Assembly (NCBI GenBank): GCA_032158295.1
Contig: CM063261.1
Location: forward strand, 2,666,001-2,730,000
DNA from: Pycnopodia helianthoides
Lineage: Eukaryota; Echinodermata; Asteroidea; Forcipulatida; Asteriidae
DNA: 64,000 nucleotides
Direction: 5' to 3'
In this document: positions 10,264 through 22,172 of the stretch, piece by piece
Numbering within the stretch: the stretch's first letter is position 1
How the letters are laid out: each line of letters opens with the position of its first letter
Made by a program: the position numbers and the translations under genes
The notes under the pieces: model-generated
What the model was told of the DNA's origin: nothing
The model's database searches: none
What the model saw: only the letters and a program-made list of their open reading frames with translations

Positions 10264-13109
10264 GCACAAATCTCGCGAAAACCCGTACGCCCTCGACGAG
10301 TCTATACAGGCAGGAAACTTGACTCAGCAGGGTTGTTTACCCGAAGACCCGAACGAACGACCAGAAAGTGGCTTCTAATAAAGGACCAGAAAGTGAGCTT
10401 AATTTGATTTTTCGAGTCAGCAGATGTTTATGAATGGCTCCTGGGTGGGGGTGGGGGCTAGTCGAGTCTGTAGGCATGGCTGCACGGGCGGGAGAGGTTG
10501 ATGGGGTCGACGAGGGTGATATCAAACTATGGCGTTAATTTAGTAGTGTGAATTTCCGTTCGTCAGGCTGACCTTTGATGATGAAAAGGCTGACGCGTGT
10601 GTTTGACTGACAACAATATCAATGCTCCCCTATGCTCGTGAAGGCTGATCAATCTCTCAATTGTTAATAATTTCAATTATCAGCAGGGAAGAATGATTAC
10701 CGCTCAGTCCGAAGGCTGACTTGGTTGTTTCGTGAACGTCAGAACCACTTCTCCGGAGAAATAATTCCTTTCTTTGAAATACGGTAACAATCGAGAAGGG
10801 GAGGCAAATGCACTGTAAAGCTGTCTCGGCAAAACCACCCATTAGTGCATAGCTCTATCAAAAATTATCATTACCCGCCCCCACCTCCTTACATATATCA
10901 GTCATACGCCATTGCATTTCACATCGGTTCAAAGGATCAACTTAGAGAGTACCCTACTCCCAAATTCTTTTTAAGCCAAAGTACCACATTTTTTTTTCTT
11001 TTTGTGTGTAATAGCCGCAAAAAATAGTAATAATAGTCTGCCAACGTAATATTCAAATGACAAATTATTGATAGACCTGAGCATTGGATAACTCCACGAA
11101 GACATTTTTATGAACGTTGTTCAAACAGTTGCAAGCCTGCATAAAAGTCGGTCAACTTCACAAAGTGTTGTACAAATCAAAACTATGGTGGCCCTGAAGG
11201 GACATCGCACGTCGCAGTTGCGATGTCGTAAATATCTTTGCAAATATTTGCGATCTCGCAAATTCTTGCGCAAGAATTGGCGATTCCCACCGCCCCCCAA
11301 AAAAAAAGAAAGAAAGAGAAAGAAGAAAAAAAGTGTCCCCTGATGGATTGAAAAAAGAGAGACTGAAGTGCTTATGTGGCTGTTCTCTCGACGAAACTTT
11401 CACTTAGCGGGCAGATGAAAGTAACTTTTCCAAAACATTCAGAAGAAGAAGCAACAACGGCAAGTTTAAATTCAATAAACAAAAGAGTTTTAAAAATGAT
11501 ATCCAACATCGGAGACGAAATATCTCGAGTGTACCAAAAGCCTGAAAAGTTGCATTAGCTGTGTGCTGCATGTATGAGTAATTTCAAAATAACGGTCATT
11601 ACCTCAAACGTTTCACATTATTTGACAGAAATGCGCATCTGGTAAAATAATAAATTTGAACGTACTAAACTATGCTTTTACAATTAAGTTTCCATGGTAA
11701 CAAAAACATTAACTTGTATTATCAGACTGGTATCATGAGTATTGCAGACATAATGAGTTCCTCAATTTGCAGATGGCCTTCGCATTTCGGCAGTTTGATC
11801 GAGACACAAATTAAATTCTGCTCCTTGCTTGATGTTCAACCAAAGAAATCACACACACAATTGAAAGGGAAAAGAATAGCAAATGTGCCCTTGATAACAA
11901 TGGCCTCATAACACCAGCTTCGTCATAATAAGATGTGTCCCCTGGGTGTATTTAATGGCAATCCTATAGCGATTCCCATTATACAAACAAGGGGACAGAC
12001 TGTTTGAACCCTTTCAGCCTCGCAATGGGAAACATTGACTCGAGTGTGGGAGAAACAAGACGTCCATTACACAATAAGTCTCGAGAGAAATGGAACAACA
12101 TCAGATTCCCCCATGCAATGTTTTCACGTGTGATGGTAAACAACATCTCGCACTTTAACGTGTCCAACGCTCGAAAGCCGTGAGATTTGCACACTATGAC
12201 CACTGTTTATAAACTGTACACAGCATTGTTTTCGCGCAATGAAGGTTCATAATGTGCACCGCAGCTGTTGATCGGCTTTTTCCCCTAAGCATTGTGCAAA
12301 CAATAGTTTCTTGGCTAATTAAAGTTATTATCATAGTTGCATATGACTCGCATACATCCATTATTAACGAGTAAACTCAACATATTGCGAACACAAAAAA
12401 AAAAAAAAAACTTATGCTTGGTTGAATATTAACAGCTAATTATTGTTATTTTTAGAGTTGAATATGACTCGCATCCATTAACAAACATTCAGCAGTAATG
12501 TTTCATAATATTATTTCACCATGAGTAAACCCAACATGTTGTGTAAAACAAAATAGTAATAATAATAATAAATAAAAAAAAACGAAATTACTTGTTCTTG
12601 TTTGGTTATTAACGGGTTATTAAACCAAGAGTGAAAACACACAATATGGGCGGTTTAGCTTGAAAATCAAATAAACCTGGCTAGAATATGAAATGCTCGC
12701 CGGTGCCCAGGAATAAGATCTCGAAAATGGCTGTTTCGTTAATGGTTGACGGTCCCCCCCCCCCCACCCCCTCAAAATGACAACACAACACACATGATCA
12801 ATATAATTAGTGCAACAGAAACAGCCAGGCTGGAAGAAACGACAAGAGAGAAGCAGAATGCAGTCAGAAAAAACCGAGGAATGAGCAATTGAAATATATT
12901 TATTTAACAAGTTATTTGATCATTGATTTCAATGTGTCGTATAAGTCTCCATTTCTTCCTTAATTCCGACCCAATTCGTTCTGAACAAAATGCAATCACC
13001 TGGACCTTCAATCACCGGCCTCCAATCCGCTCCAATAAAACAAACATTCCAATGACATGCCCGATTCAACTGAATTTATTACAACATTTAAGTCTACAAA
13101 ATGGATAGC
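10264..13109. other. Intergenic, no gene seen
   Basis: Mostly AT-rich. A short patch near 11212-11272 carries 'cgtaaatat' and 'aaatatttgcga' motifs resembling the tandem array at 19231. There are homopolymer runs, such as poly-A near 12395 and poly-C near 12757. Reading frames here look random. Confidence 0.5.
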
Positions 13110-13316
13110 TGTGTATAATTCTATGCACCAAGGGTGTTTTTTTTTTCGTGCGTTTGGGGTTTTATTTGTAATTTGTTTATAGTTATTTTCTTGCAGCTGC
13201 GATGACCGATTAAGCTCAAATTTCCACAGGTTTGTTATTTTCTGCATATGTTGGGATACACCAAGTGAGGATACTATAGTCTTCGACAACTACCAAACGT
13301 ATACTATGCCTTTAAA
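13110..13316 (-). repeat. TIR element family B, partial copy
   Basis: The sequence ending 'ccacaggtttgttattttct ... tgcctttaa' matches on - the start of family B elements at 17990 and 24466, including the 'cctgtgaaa' and 'cacttggtgta' landmarks. About half the element is present and it is strongly diverged. Confidence 0.7.
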
Positions 13317-13443
13317 GCAATTCTCACATTAATATTAGGAAGGAAGTGGTAATTAGTTACTAGCGCTAATGGAATATAAGTTGCTACGAAAGCTTTTTTA
13401 TATTTTGTTTATTTATATTTTGTTTAACGTAGTTTGTTAGTCT

Positions 13444-13836
13444 TTAAAGGAACATTACAGAATTGGTTTTTGCTAACAAAACAGTTGCTGGCAGTGTAAG
13501 CACTTTATGTAATCCACCATATACATAAACTGACAAACCTGTAGAAGTTTGAGATCAATCGGCCATCTGGGTCACGAGAAAATAGTGAAAAACTGATTAC
13601 ACATTTTACATGAAATCGTATAGATTCAACAAATGAATAAAACGCTCACTGAGCGATAAACTCCAATCGGCAAGTTAGTTTATTCATTTCTCATCAAATA
13701 TGGCATTTCAGACAGAAATATTTCAGGGGATGTTTTCTACTATCATCATCATTAGACAGTGTAAGTTTTATGTAAATCTGTGATCAAAAGTATATTTTGC
13801 AATTTTTTTCTTACCAATTCTGTAATGTGCCTTTAA
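13444..13836 (+). mobile_element. TIR element family A, copy 4 (complete)
   Basis: A complete ~393-bp copy with TTAAAGGAACATTACAGAAT at the left and 'attctgtaatgtgcctttaa' at the right. Very close to copy 3. Non-coding. Confidence 0.9.
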
Positions 13837-14194
13837 GTGCCACCACTACCTTCTTCGTTTGATCTATCAGACTAAACACGGCTAACTTTATCATTGTCGA
13901 CCATAATGATATTATAATAGTTGGGTTTTACAATCTTTGAAGATTATCTAAGCAGTCTCTATAAGCAGCGTTTTTACTCACCTATACCCACCCAGTACCA
14001 AACTAACCATCAACCTTCAGATTAAAAACATCTATAGCCTGTCCTTATCAGAACGATAATCAATAACTGACCTCATTCTGCCCGTAATTCGAAAAGTTAA
14101 AACGAAAATGGTGTTTCCCGCAGACGTTTCAGGGACAAATTTCGTTTTAGACTGAGTCGCAGCTTTGATATTCTGTTAATAAAGCCTAATAAAG

Positions 14195-14571
14195 CCTTGG
14201 ATCGGGCGAGTTGGTCTTTAAAAAGCGTTTGTAACCATTGGTTACAAAAACGCATATGATTAGAAAGATGTTTTAAAAGTAGAATACAATGATCCACACA
14301 AATATGCCTCAAAATTGCGTGGTTTTCCTTTTACTTTGCGAACTAACACCGTCGGCAATTATTTGGGAGTCAACAAAATTTTGACTCCATTTTGTGGAGT
14401 CAAAATTTTGACTCCACAAAATGGCCGACCGTGTTAGTTCATGATGTTGAAGGAAAACCACGCAATTTCGGGGCACAGATGTGTTTCATTGTATTCTACT
14501 TTTAAAACGTCCTTCTATATAACCATAATGCATACAAACGCTTTTTATAGACCAACTCGCCCGATCCAAGC
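14195..14571. mobile_element. ~377-bp long inverted repeat with nested palindromes
   Basis: The arm starting 'ttggatcgggcgagttggtc' is the reverse complement of 'accaactcgcccgatccaag' at the right. Inner stretches also pair, including 'agtagaatacaatga' with 'cattgtattctact' and 'gcgtggttttcct' with 'aggaaaaccacgc'. Near the centre is a perfect 22-bp palindrome (14395-14416), and one arm carries another palindrome around 14227-14248. Foldback element; no coding sequence. Confidence 0.82.
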
Positions 14572-15238
14572 AACGTGTCCCTTAATTGTAGCGATTTGCA
14601 AATAACCCTCCTTAACAATTACTAGCTGGATACCAGGTAACGGCTCCACATCGTTTTGCTTTGGGTGGTAACCTGCATCTGCTGATAGCGGACGCTTTTA
14701 GCTGCTACTAAAGCCATGTGTTGTGACTTCGCTTTTTAATAGTAATAACTGATATTAATCTAAAAGGCCTTACATTCTGATGGCACGTACCGAACACGTA
14801 ATGGCACGTACCGAGCCGTATCCTTCTTGTTACAGATCAAAGCAAGAAGAACAAAGCATAGCGTTTTGTTCAGTTTGTACTTACACTTCCATGACCTTGG
14901 TTTTGTTGAACGGTCAGAACAATACATTTCATCTCGAGGGGAAAATTCTTGACACCAAAACATCAACACAAAAGCAATGGTTTAACGCAACCGTTTACAT
15001 AAGGCTTTCAAAGGTTTGCCTTGATCGCGAATTTTATGATTGAATTTGGAGCCATCAGCTCTTTTGTTAATACACAACACGGAAAACGTTCGTGACGCAC
15101 CTAACTTAATTTGCAATGTGTACAAAAACACCAAGTTTCTTCTTTCACCCCCCCCCCCCCCACACACACACACGCGCTCATCGGTGCTATTGCTCTCATT
15201 TTCGGTACCTTATGGAGACCATGGACAAAACAAAAAAG

Positions 15239-15506
15239 GGAAAGCAAAAGGTCTCCACATGGAATTTCTAAAGACCGGGGTGCTCCAATTTGTGTACAAA
15301 GTCTATGGGAAACTGTTAAGTGCTAAGTGCAGGGACAAACGAAAGATCAAAAGAGTGCTCCACAGGGATGCATTTTTAAGAGTGTGCGTGTTCACTTCGA
15401 CTTAAGTCCTTATAATGTAGACCGAGAACAAAACAAAACAGGTCTCCATGGGGGAATTTTAAAGATCGGGGTGCTCCACAAGGAATGTTGTGTACAGGTC
15501 TATGTT
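15239..15506 (+). repeat. Imperfect ~190-bp direct duplication
   Basis: 'ggtctccacatggaatttct ... ggggtgctcca' at about 15250-15284 recurs at about 15441-15479 as 'ggtctccatgggggaatttt ... ggggtgctcca', with further similarity around them. The overlapping reading frame of 121 codons shows no recognisable domain and is judged spurious. Confidence 0.55.
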
Positions 15507-15676
15507 CACTATACATAGACAAAAGGAGAGAACAAAAGATGTATCCACAGGGTTGTAAACAATTAAATATGTGTAGTTGATTGCGTAGACCACAATGTTC
15601 AAGTTTTTTTTTAAAACTCAAACTAATGACTTTGTTTTAATGTTAATGTTTCTATCTTAATTTGTTCATCATATTT

Positions 15677-16046
15677 TGCCAGAACAGGATGAATAGGAAA
15701 CGAGAAAAAAATGGTTCAGTTTTAGATGTGAGAGGAAAATCCTCCCAAAATGGGGAAAACCCACGCAATCAGGTCGGAATTGAACAGCCCCAATCTACAT
15801 GCCGGGCTCTGGTCTGAGGTTAGCCTTTAGTCAAGGCGCACCGCGGCCCCCCGGCGGCACCCCAACCAGCGCAGCGAGCGGCGAAGCTCGCACTGTTCTT
15901 TTTTTTCGGTGCGTGATGACCGTTGCTTGGGGGTGCCGCGGTGCGCCTTGAGCTAAAGGCTAAAAGTCCTGAGGTGGGGATTCGAAACCGGGGTCCACGG
16001 GGGTGAAAGGCAGGGAAAGAAACCACTGAGCCAACCTGATGCCCCG
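15677..16046 (-). mobile_element. tRNA-derived SINE family S, copy 1, interrupted
   Basis: Shares 'aacaggatgaataggaaacg', the 'acccacgcaatcag' block and the terminal 'gaaagaaaccactgagccaa' with copies at 18003 and 21988. The segment 'gattcgaaaccggggtcc' resembles an inverted pol III B box, so the element reads on -. A TIR element (15819-15964) is inserted in it. Confidence 0.75.
15819..15964. mobile_element. TIR element nested inside the SINE
   Basis: The ends TTAGCCTTTAGTCAAGGCGC and the inverse of GCGCCTTGAGCTAAAGGCTA form ~30-bp inverted repeats continuing into 'accgcggc'. The SINE sequences 'gtctgagg' before and 'gtcctgagg' after it look like an imperfect 8-9 bp target duplication, which would suit an hAT-type element. 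GC-rich compared with its surroundings. Confidence 0.75.
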
Positions 16047-16576
16047 ATCTAAAACATTGATGTAGCGCTTTCAATTGCATGTTCATGTTTACGTATGATA
16101 TAATTTATGCATATTCTGTCTGCAACGCCATCTTGTAACATCCCGCGCACTTGGGTTGGGTCAACAGCAAATTAAAGAGATAATAGAGTGCGAAGTTCCA
16201 GGGTCGAAATGCTCAGATGAGAAATTTTGTTGGAGGACAGAACTCAGCGGCGCGTGGCATTTGGAAAGATGCATGAATATCTTAAAGGTAATGAAGGCTA
16301 AACAAGTATTAACACTAATAATAATAGTTTAAAGAAAATTAAAAATTAAAACAGTAATTAACAAAAATGACCATAGACACTGTAGTTAACCAAGGTTGGA
16401 ACACTATGGGAAGCCATCCATACTAAGCAAAGACAGATAGACACAGTTTGTAACAACGTTACACAAATTATTCAAAAATACTGTTGAATTTGTTTGAGAC
16501 AAAGCAACTATAACCATGGGATGTATTTGTGTCAAATAAGAATTTGCAAAAGCGATGAATTTGGTCACATTGTCTG

Positions 16577-17015
16577 TTAAAGGTACACACCGGCTTCGTT
16601 GGGCTATTTGGGCTACAAAATAGACTAAAACATGATTCTAAAGGTCTTCCTGAAATGGAGAAGATTGGTTCATAAAAGAAACCATCAAATTTGGCCGCTT
16701 TTGAGCATTTTTCAAAAAACGAAGGTCACGTGACTTTTCGGAACCGAAATGTGGTTCCGAAAAGTCACGTGATCTTCAGAATTAGGTTTACTTACAGCCG
16801 AATAAAAGTAAATTACTGAACCAAATTTACTGAACCAGTTGCAACGGCTGGAAAAGCGTATACGCTGACCTTTGACCGGGTTTTGTTTTTTTCACATTTT
16901 CGTTAATTACGTGACATTTTGATGATTTTTTTTTTTACAACAACCATCGACAAATTATTTTCTGTGATTCAACATCACTAAATTAGGTAAACGGTAAGCC
17001 GGTGTGTCCCTTTAA
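16577..17015. mobile_element. TIR element family D (~439 bp)
   Basis: Bounded by TTAAAGGTACACACCGGCTT and the inverse of AAGCCGGTGTGTCCCTTTAA. Inside, 'gtcacgtgacttttcggaac' and its inverse 'gttccgaaaagtcacgtgat' form a strong stem at about 16724-16774, each arm containing the E-box-like CACGTG. Non-coding. Confidence 0.88.
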
Positions 17016-17124
17016 CACGATTGAATGTTTTGCCAACATTCGGCCGTCCATGCCAACCAGCGCGGTTTGTTTATCAACAAATGAAAAGTTCTATTGCGAA
17101 ATGTCTTTAACGCAGTACTCTCTA

Positions 17125-17495
17125 CGGAGCTCTGGAAGTGCCATCCGACATGTTGAGATCCTGAGATAATTTACTGCAGGATGACGTCATCATAAACGTA
17201 AGATGACGACATGCTGCGATGATTTAAGTGAGATGTCGTCTTCCCGATTAAAATTTATATTAGCATGTCCACATCATGAAAGTTACATGTCAACTTCCCA
17301 AGATAATTCATCATGGGATGATAACATGTTGAGAACACAAGATAATTATCTTGGGAAGACGACTTTCTACTTTCAGGATGCCGTCATCCCGAGATAAAAC
17401 ATCTCGGGATGTCGCCCTCTTACGTTTATGATGTCATCATCCTGCAATAAATTATCCGGGATCTCGATAAGTTGGATGGCACTTCCAGAGCTCCG
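17125..17495. mobile_element. TIR element with possible 9-bp target duplication (MULE-like)
   Basis: CGGAGCTCTGGAAGTGCCAT at the left and its inverse at the right bound a 371-bp element whose inverted similarity extends inward ('aggatgacgtcatcataaac' against 'gtttatgatgtcatcatcct'). The flanks TACTCTCTA (17116-17124) and TACTCTCCC (17496-17504) match at 7 of 9 positions. Long TIRs plus ~9-bp duplication suggest a Mutator-like non-autonomous element. Confidence 0.8.
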
Positions 17496-17625
17496 TACTC
17501 TCCCTACCATTATGAGTTCGATATATACAGTTGGCATTTTGTGCCTGTTTTAATCTAATCAATTTTCCTTCGCTTGTATGCCCTAGTTCTGTCAGTAATT
17601 ATCTCACGTTATTGTTGACACTTTT

Positions 17626-17994
17626 TTAAGGCAGTATATATTTTTGTATTTTGTCAAAAAACTGGTATCCTCACTTGGCGTATCCCAACATACGCATAAA
17701 ATAACAAACCTGTGAAAATGTGGGCTCAATTTGTCATCGAACTTGCATAAAAATAATGACCAAAAAAAGCACCCTTGTTGCATAGAACTGTGTGCTTTCT
17801 AATGCCTTTCTCAGTTTCAAATATTTAAGCAAGAAATTACGTCTTTCTCAAAAACTACATTACTTCAGAGGGAGTTGCTTCTCACAATGTGTTATACTAT
17901 CAGCAGCTCTCAGTTGCTCCTTACCAAGTTTTTATGGTAAAATGTATTTCTTGAGTTATTGCCAAAAGTATCCAATACCTTTAAAGCGACTGGA
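17626..17994 (+). mobile_element. TIR element family B, copy 1
   Basis: Follows the family B plan: 'ctcacttggcgtatcccaac', 'aacaaacctgtgaaa', 'acccttgttgcatag', 'tctttctcaaaaactac', ending 'cctttaaag'. Diverged from copies 2 and 3. Its end abuts copy 2. Confidence 0.8.
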
Positions 17995-18640
17995 CACCTT
18001 TTCATTTCATTTCATTTATTAATTCTGGTTGTGAAGCCACAGACTCTCAGAAAGCGAACTTAATCACTATACTAGCCAAGAACCCCGTGGAGAGAAGACA
18101 ATGAAGGAAGTTTCAGTTTTAGGTGTGGGAGGAAAACCCCAGAGAAATATTCCAGGGAAAACCCACGCAATCAGGCAGGGACTGAAAAAACCCAATCCAC
18201 GTGGTGCCCCAGTGTGATTTGAACCCGGGCTCCCCAGAGGTGGAAGGCAGGCAAGATACCACTACGCCAACCTGACTGCAACTGTCAAAGACCAGTCTTC
18301 TCACTTGGTGTATCTAAGGTATGCACAAAATAACAAACCTGTGAAAATTTGAACTCAATTGGTAATTGGTAATGCGAGATAATAATGGAAGAAAAAACAC
18401 CCTTGTCACACGAAGTTGTGTGCTTTCAGATGCTTGATTTGAGACCTCACGCGAAGGTCTCAAAATCAATTCAAATATTTTACTGAGAAATTACTTCTTT
18501 CTCAAAAACTACGTTACTTCAGAGTGAGCCGTTTCTTACAATGTTTTATACTATCAACAGCTCTCCATTGCTCGTTACCAAGTAAGTTTTTATGCTAACA
18601 ATTATTTTGAGTAATTACCAAAAGTGTCCAGTGCCTTTAA
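17990..18640 (+). mobile_element. TIR element family B, copy 2, split by a SINE
   Basis: Begins 'ttaaagcgactggacacctt' and ends 'agtgtccagtgcctttaa'. After the first ~15 bases it is interrupted by about 285 bp of SINE, then resumes at 'gtcaaagaccagtcttctca'. The rest matches the intact copy at 24466 closely, including the 'gagacctcacgcg' block. Confidence 0.85.
18003..18287 (-). mobile_element. tRNA-derived SINE family S, copy 2, nested in family B
   Basis: Contains 'gggaggaaaacccca', 'acccacgcaatcaggcaggg', 'tttgaacccgggctcc' (inverted B-box-like) and 'accactacgccaacctga'. It lies inside a family B element and is therefore the younger insertion. Confidence 0.78.
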
Positions 18641-19230
18641 ACATAATGTATTCTTTCTCTTGTGCGCTAGTAAGTCTACAACGTTGAAAATGAAATGTAC
18701 GTGCAATATATTAATCACATTCGTAAGGAGCACAAGTGGGAGCTTGACATACAAAGTCCTTGACTGTAAGTGATTTTCCCCCAAACAGGCACATTTGTCA
18801 CTTGGTAATTAATTATTTCCAGCCGATTTAGAAATAGTCCCTTAGGTGCTAACTCGTACAGTATCAATCATGAATAACAATGTTATGGTTTTATTTTTTT
18901 GTTGCCGATTCTGCTCATACACAACGGTGGGGGGGGGGGGAACGTCCATAAAAGTGGACATTTACATGCAAACGAAATTCGAAAACGAAAGTGTGGTGTA
19001 TATTGTCTGTTGTAACGCTCTATAGTAAATCAAGTACCGATGGGGTGCAGCAAGGAAGCTGTGCGCCCTAAAATAATGGAACAAGAATATCTTTGTTTAA
19101 GTTGTACCCCAGAAAGGATTTTGTTTTATTTATTTATTTGTTATTTTTTTTAGGGAAAAAAGAGCAACAATGGAAGGATCCCACAAACATGCTTGTAGGC
19201 GGCCTTATATTTATAGGGACAACGAACATG
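18641..19230. other. Intergenic, no gene seen
   Basis: AT-rich, with a G-run near 18928-18940. No reading frame or repeat family recognised. Confidence 0.5.
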
Positions 19231-19446
19231 TGTATTTACGTAAATATTTGCGATTTGGGGGCAAGTCGTAAATCACGAACGCGTCTGGTAAATATGCATC
19301 ACGTAAACACGACACGGCCGAAATCGTGAGTATTTACGTAAATATTTGCGATTTGGGGAGCACAAGTCGTAAATATCCACGACACGGCCGAAATCGTGAG
19401 TATTTACGTAAACATTTGCGATTTGGGGCACAAGTCGTGAATATTG
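19231..19446 (+). repeat. Tandem array, ~70-95-bp units
   Basis: Three units each start 'atttacgtaaatatttgcga' (the third has one change), continue 'tttgggg..caagtcgtaaat', and the first two end 'cacggccgaaatcgtgag'. The overlapping reading frames on both strands are by-products of the repeat. Confidence 0.85.
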
Positions 19447-21987
19447 ACTTATGTATGTCCGATGATATCCCTTTAAAGTCACCATACTATACAAACAATG
19501 CTGCCACGTTGGCTTTTTGGATGACTTGCCAATTTCCTTAAAAAAAATTAAGTAAAAGCAATTTGACAAGCCAAATAAGATAACTACAAATGAACAACAT
19601 CTCGACAAGGCTGTTGACGAAATATATCAAATGTTCATTCCGCGGAACGCACCCTATATGAACGGTTTTAATGTTTAATTTGTTTCGCTAATTAATTTAG
19701 AGACTGATAATCCGAGCGCTGCGGTTTTTGTTTTCTATCACGTTCCACATCACCGATACTATCTAGGTCACGGGGAGTGCTGTTCATTTTGACAATCGTC
19801 TTCGAGAATGTGATTGATCTTAACTCTTATTGCGGTCAATTTAACCGTTATTGGCTTAACCCTGTGTGACACCATCAACGAAAATCCACACGCTTACGTC
19901 ATCGAACTGTGATCTACTGTCCGTTTTTATTAGCGTGTAATTCATTTTTTTGTGGAGAACCCACCCAATCACTTTCAAATGGCCCAAAACCTTTAAATAT
20001 AGACCCTTTTGACTAAATAAAACAAATTCAAGCACAAATAATTTTTAGCTGAGCTGACATTTGTCTCTGTGTAGATTTTATACAACACGGTTCAATTTAC
20101 CTATTGCAGTGGCCATTAGCCCCAATGATGAAAAATTGCTGTACAATTCCTCAGGGAATTCCAGGAGAGCTTGTCATTGGTGGAATTTTGGGGTGTGTGA
20201 AAAAGACCCCGGATAGTAACAAGACATTTACCATGCTATTTTGCTAGGTGTAGATGGGGAACCTGGAATATTTTTAGATACCAAAAAGAAAAATGGCGGA
20301 GTACTGAAAAATGGACTGTTGATGTACGGTGGTATCACGCAAGATCTTATTAGTCAATGCTGGAGTTGTTTTCTTTCATGCTGGGCGCACGGGTAAGGGG
20401 AGGCAGGGAGGGGGAGACACACTCGCGGCTTGAGTAAAGGCTAGCCAATAGATCTAAGTGTGATATGACATTATGACAATACCGCAATAGCTGATGCTTC
20501 CATCGACGCGTGAAGACAGTGTCTGAGGGGGGAGTGACAGACCAAATTGACTGCTCTCATAACTAACCACTTACAACATCATACCCTCTAAATTTTGTAT
20601 AACTTTTTTTTCCTCTTTACTGTGTATTTTACTACATGTTTGCCGGTTGCTATGACCCGCATGTGTGTATATATATTTTCATCTTTTTATTTTCAATATA
20701 AAACTGTAAATATACATTTTTTTGTTTTCAAGAAACGTTTAGACTTTGAACCAGCTGGAGAGAAGAGCCCCAAGGGATTTCTTCTTTTCTTTTTCGAGAA
20801 ATCCATCGGGCTCCAGCTAGTCCACTTCCTCTTCCTCTTCATGTTTTTATTTCTTAATATATAAATTTCTTTTTATGTTTTGAGGCTTTGAATGTGAGCA
20901 GAAAGTCCCCCCTTTTGGAATGCACAAAACCCGTTCGTCTTTGCTGTCCGATGAGGTCAGTACGTTTCAAACTTTGCTCCGAAAGAGTATCAAATAAAAA
21001 GATGGTGTACACCAATTTCAACGAGGTCGGTACCTTGTAACTTGTCCCCTATACTTTCATGGGGACTCTATCTGTTGGAAAATGAGTTCATCACAACATT
21101 CAGTCGGACCTTGGAGCCAACTTTTATGCTTTTATCAACAACGCAGAATGGAGCAATCTCTCTTCGAGGGAACAACAAAAACACAGGCCCCGTGACAAAC
21201 GATGTAATTTAAATTCTAGTTTGTTGGAATTCCAAGTTGTTTGGAGAACCTTTTTTATAAAAAGAAAAAAAAAAAAGAGAGAACAAAAATCACTTCAATA
21301 AGTTTTTGCCCTGTGAATAAAGCATTAAAATGTCTTTTCAGATATTTCTTCATTCTTGTTCAATCCTTATAATGCAGAACAGCTATCTTGCGTCTACCCT
21401 CGAGCCCATGCGCTTAACAAAAACAATTTCTGTCTTTCGTTAAAAAAAACCTCTTCTTGGAAGGTCTCCATTTTAGATATGATTGCCATCTTGAACCTTG
21501 AAGGAGAGGGAACGGTAATGGATTGGTTGCTTTTTGTTTTAAATTATCATCCGCTTCATCTATTTTTTTCCCCGAACAAAACCTTACCTGGTTTTAGTGC
21601 TTCACCGAATACAACGTAGAGCACGCATGCCTTAAAATGGTTGAGTTTTTTTTTCCCCTGAGATCATTTAGCGTAAACAGTGTTAATGCAGAATGTCTCA
21701 TAATAATTATAACCAGTGTAGGAACTTGCCTACATGTGAACGCCACTTTTTGTTGTGTAATTGATCTTGCTGTTTTTACTGTAAATCATGTGCAATTCAG
21801 CATGATCTTAACAAACCATTATGAATGCATAGATGAAAGAGACGATCAATAATGCTCTCATTTGTTTTTAGTAAACGTTCCGTTAGTCGCTCCCTGTCAC
21901 GGACAATAGATTTGTTTTTAACCTTGTGGTCGGGCCAAGGTTTGTTTAAATAATTAATGATGTATTCATTACACATCCAACTGCACA
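19447..21987. other. Intergenic, no gene seen
   Basis: AT-rich sequence. It includes a small imperfect inverted repeat at about 20749-20819 ('ccagctggagagaagagccc' against 'gggctccagct'). The short reading frames show no recognisable domains. Confidence 0.5.
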
Positions 21988-22172
21988 ATTAGTGCCAGTA
22001 ACAGGATGAATAGGAAACGAGAAGAAAAGTTCATTAGATGTGGGAGGGAAATCCCAATGGGGATTAAACCCACGCAATCAGAAGGGACTGACAGCCCAAT
22101 AATCTACGGGATTCGAACCGGGGTCAACAGAGGTGAAAGGTCGGGAAAGAAACCACTGAGCCAACCTGATCC
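21988..22172 (-). mobile_element. tRNA-derived SINE family S, copy 3
   Basis: Uninterrupted copy: 'aacaggatgaataggaaacg', 'acccacgcaatcagaaggga', 'gggattcgaaccggggtca' (inverted pol III B box) and 'gaaagaaaccactgagccaa'. It serves as the reference for the interrupted copy at 15677. Confidence 0.8.

Noticed and set aside
15040..15405. 121-codon frame on +
   Set aside because: Passes through a poly-C/(CA)n tract and a local duplication; no domain, splice context or codon preference.
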